A stretch of DNA of 64,000 bases, from contig OZ020519.1 of assembly GCA_963971425.1 (NCBI GenBank), positions 22,112,786-22,176,785 of the forward strand, written 5' to 3'. The first letter of the stretch is position 1. The number at the start of each line of letters is the position of its first letter. The notes beneath the pieces are model-generated. The model was not told where the DNA came from, searched no databases, and saw only the letters and a list, made by a program, of their open reading frames with translations. A program made the translations under genes and the position numbers. Shown here one piece after another: positions 60,752 through 64,000 of this stretch. This DNA is from Bryoerythrophyllum caledonicum. Lineage: Eukaryota; Streptophyta; Bryopsida; Pottiales; Pottiaceae.

Positions 60752-63500
60752 AGGGCTTCTCCGAAGCTTCATCAAACATAAGGTCATAATTGCCCAAATA
60801 CCGCTGCTTGAGGAAGGATCCAGTCACTGGTAGGGATATCTTCACACCTGGTGGCACCTTGAAGTCGAATGGAGGTGGAGCAAAAAGTACCTACTGATAA
60901 GTATTTTGTATACTATGGACAGCCACTTGTTGTCCTTCCACTATCTTCTTGAGACGTTGACACACCCTGGTGTACTCATGGATGTATTGTCCCGTAGAGA
61001 GTTCTCCTCTCTGAGCGACTACCTCGCGAGCTTGTACATGAGTCAAGGTACTTATGAGCGCATTCTCATCACGTATCTCGTGATAGAGAGTTTCAATCAG
61101 TTGTCTCCACTCTGGAGGATTCGCTGGAGCCACCCTGTTCTCAGGGATCTTCACCATTCTAAAAACTTCATTGGGCTTATCCCGCGCCCTCTTGAAGGCA
61201 AGCTGATGCTCTAGTGTCATGTAATAAAGCAAAACTCTGGCAATCATATCTCCTATCGGGTGTGTAAACTTACTTACACTTGTAAGATGCAAAGCACCTC
61301 GTGCTAGCATTTCACAGATCAAGTTTCTCATATTAGGATAATGTTCTGCACTATCCCATATGGCATCAAACTCCGCATCCTGGAGTGTTGCCCCTGGAGC
61401 TATCTGGGTCATGCAAAGGAAGGTCTCCCGCTATAATTTGTAATTACGAAAAAGGGAGAAAGGAGGAGGGGATTGCAATTCATGCTCCCACAAACACTCC
61501 TGCATTCGCTTCTTTGCCCCACACTCAGTCACGACTCTCGACCGAAGTTGATCTCGCTCCTCAGTCAGAGTCTCCACCTCCTTCTGTAACTTGGAGAGGA
61601 TACTCCACTCTCGAGGAGGACTACTCACTCCTTTGACTTGCTTCTTCAAGTCTCCTACCGTTCGCGCATGTTGCCCCTTCAAATCAGCAACATCCTTGGT
61701 ATGTTGTTTTTGCAAGTCCGCCACTTCTCTTGCATGTCGTTGCTTGAGCTCCACCAGTTCTTTAGCCAACTGCTCCCCACGGCTTTGCTCATGCTCGTAT
61801 AGATCTTTTGTTGTACGTACTCCTGCAAGTGCCGCATCACGTTCGGTCATGAGGTCTTGGACCTCCTTCTTGCGTCCTTGGGCTTGTCTCAATTGTTCCT
61901 ACAGGTCGGCACATTTCTTCCTCCAGTGTGTCACGTGAGTGGCTTGCTGTGACACCTCTTTCTTCAATTCGTCCCTCTCGTTCGCTAACTGCTCATTCAC
62001 CTGCTCTTTAGCTTTCCTCTGCGCCTATTCTTCAGCATGCTTGTGTTTCCAGCCGTCGACTTCTTGTTGTACCTTCCGCACATCTGCTGCAGCCCGTACC
62101 TTCTCCTTGTGAAGCGCAAACTCCAATTCTTCTGTGGCGCGGAAGATGGCCTCGTTAGTCCTTTGATACTCCTTTATCAAATCATCCTTTTCCACGACCA
62201 ACAACTCTAATTGTTTCTTGCCCACTGGCAAGATAGCATCATCCTTGGTCGACTTTTCTCTGGATGACTTAACGACTCTCTCGTCCACTTTGGCCTTATC
62301 CTTCGAGGCCTTTGAAGTCGTCACTTCCTCAGCTGCCTTCGAACTGGTGGCTGGGTCTGCGGTTTTCGTAGAAACAACTTCTTCCGCCTTAGAAGTCGTA
62401 TCCTCTCCATCTTCCAAGTCGATGACGACCTCCACCTTCTCATTTTCGGCATGTCTGCTCTTGGTTCATTCTGTCTCCTCCAAGGCAACTGGCAACAAGT
62501 AGATTTCGAGGTGCAGGTCCAGCCTCAATGGGTGCTTCCCGTCAGACCTTCTTCTTGGTGGTCTTCTCTATGTCCGAGGTGGGAGTCCGCTGCTCTTCGC
62601 TCTCTGGCTGAGGTTCGGGCGTCTCTCCCATTTGGATAGTGGGAGCCTCCGGGGTAAGCCTGTTATGTACATCCAGCGCCCCTGTCTCTCCTTCATCCTT
62701 TGATTCCTCTTGTACTTTCTCACCTTGCCTCAGTCACTTCTTGATAGTTGGTGTTGTCTTCTTCTTCTCCTCCATCCGCTTAGATGAAGCTTGCTTCCGT
62801 AATTCAGGACAAAACTCAGAAAGGTAGGTGGTGCAGAAGTAGGACTTTGTGAGGCAGGTGGTCTTGCTCGCCATCTCCAAATTGATGTGCACATAAAGGA
62901 TCTTGCTCCAGCTGAATCTATCACCATGCCAAGCCCTATAAGCTGTTGCAAGCCCTTCGAATAAGATCACGTTTGGGCCTGGTAGTGACATCAACAATCG
63001 TTGATTCACGAACTGAAGCCAGTCCTTCCATCGTGACTTGGCCTTAGCCACTGTGTAACCTTTCTTCGTGTCTTTCTTGTCAACCTTCGCGCTCTCTGGC
63101 GCATCAAAGATCTTCAGCAGAGTCTCACGGTCCAAGAGGGGAATATTCACAAGTGTTGGTCCGTTGTCACTAAGTCCAGGAAATGGCTTATGATGGTCGC
63201 GAGGTCCAATGCCACCACCTGGTCTTCAATGACGAATTCGTCAAGGGTCCCTCTGTCACTGGCGATGATGAACGCTCGTGCTCGTTGAAGATTTGGTTCG
63301 GGCCATCTCTGCATGATAAACGACCACAATCCTGTACTCTCCAAATTCTGGCGATTGGCTGTCATTGCCTTCTCCGTCAAGTAGTGCATTTCTGATGAGA
63401 CCAACATGAAGTCGGTTTTCCTGCTCTTGGCTACCGTCATCTTGTCTTGTGTGTCTGCTCTAGTGCAGGCCTCATCAATACTCCAACTTGGTATCACCAT

Positions 63501-64000
63501 GGTAAGAAGGTTCCTTCGATATTCGTCTTCTTCGTCACTTTTCTTCTGTTTTCGTTATTTCCTCACTGTTCACTCGACAGAACTTACTGACAACTGTGTT
63601 CTATCAACTTAATCACAAAAATGTAAGTTTTGACTTCCACACTTTTTATTTTTTCACATGCAGACTGAAATACATTAAGCTCACTTGAGCGTTAATCTCA
63701 CAAAAAAGTATGAAACTTTTACAGACTCTTTTTTCTTTCTTGATTACACTCCCTTCTGACGATTCTGTCTGCTAACACCATTCCCACACACACAACAACT
63801 TAATTGTCTTCAGGTTTAAGTCTGATTTTTTTGTTTTCTTAGAAAAATTGTTAGGGTTCCTGGTAACTCATATACGACAGAGAGATTACAGCAAATACTC
63901 CCCATCGTTGGAGTATATGTTTGTTTACTCCACTTAGAGACTTCACCTTCTCACGACTGTGTTTATTCATGATAATTTTCCTTTGATGCTTCTCTGATTC
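63501..64000. other. Upstream flank of the unidentified minus-strand region
   Basis: 500 bp to the window end, T-rich, with no gene seen. It would contain the promoter of the minus-strand region if that was ever a gene. Confidence 0.4.

Larger units (their letters stand above)
57117..63500 (-). pseudogene. Long unidentified coiled-coil coding region, split by a CACTA element
   Basis: On the minus strand the coding potential starts MVIPSWSIDEACTRADTQDK and, apart from the inserted element, continues for about 1,150 codons. Parts in order: a globular N-terminal region with RWKDWLQFVNQRLLMS; a Ser/Thr/Lys/Asp-rich linker; a long coiled coil (about 62150-61450) with an 11-residue repeat (LKQRHAREVADLQKQ, HTKDVADLKGQHARTVGDL); a helical region with WRQLIETLYHEIRDENALIS; and a C-terminal globular part rich in Trp, Tyr and Cys ending KRLRHDKRRNNG. 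I recognise no catalytic domain, and no reverse transcriptase, integrase or capsid mark is visible. The reading is broken about five times besides the insertion. It may be a decayed host gene or mobile-element accessory gene; no function is proposed. Confidence 0.5.

Overview
This looks like nuclear DNA of a streptophyte plant (a moss, liverwort, lycophyte or charophyte relative; I cannot name the species). The reasons are a plant-type U-box/ARM gene end, a plant-type CDC48, two copies of the plant vacuolar-ATPase subunit a gene with many short GT-AG introns, and En/Spm-type (CACTA) DNA transposons.

Layout. 0-0.3 kb: 3' end of a PUB/ARM gene. 0.3-4 kb: non-coding, with a 398-bp TA-flanked MITE. 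4.25-9.04 kb: complete 10-exon CDC48 (817 aa), followed by a Helitron-like helicase scrap, telomere-like repeats and a second, inverted copy of the MITE. 11.12-34.16 kb: a giant palindrome. Two 6,974-bp arms that look identical each carry a complete 17-exon V-ATPase subunit a gene (826 aa), transcribed away from a 9.1-kb spacer. The spacer holds a piggyBac-like element, a (CAA)54 microsatellite, a whole-looking Tc1-like transposon with compound 575-bp inverted repeats, an AT-rich minisatellite-filled element with CACTA ends, and a RACK1-like scrap. 34.2-44 kb: decayed mobile-element and unidentified coding remnants, all on the minus strand (Tc1, a BED-like family relic, SWIM/MULE). 44.4-53.5 kb: two GC-rich clusters of a GGCCGTCC palindromic motif flanking a broken kinase-like gene, a hAT-like MITE, a LINE remnant and an intact 410-aa gene. 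53.53-53.73 kb: a 200-N assembly gap. 53.7-57.1 kb: AT-rich, with an eIF4A fragment. 57.1-63.5 kb: a long, broken, unidentified coiled-coil coding region split by a 2.9-kb CACTA element.

The host genes are housekeeping: ubiquitin ligation, the CDC48 segregase and vacuolar proton pumping. They do not form an operon-like unit. The most unusual structure is the palindrome. Its arms show no difference in introns or exons, yet immediately outside the identity boundary, upstream of the two ATG codons, the sequences are still homologous but clearly diverged. That is the pattern expected of old inverted paralogues with recently homogenised (gene-converted) bodies and separate promoters. A collapsed or copied assembly must be excluded.
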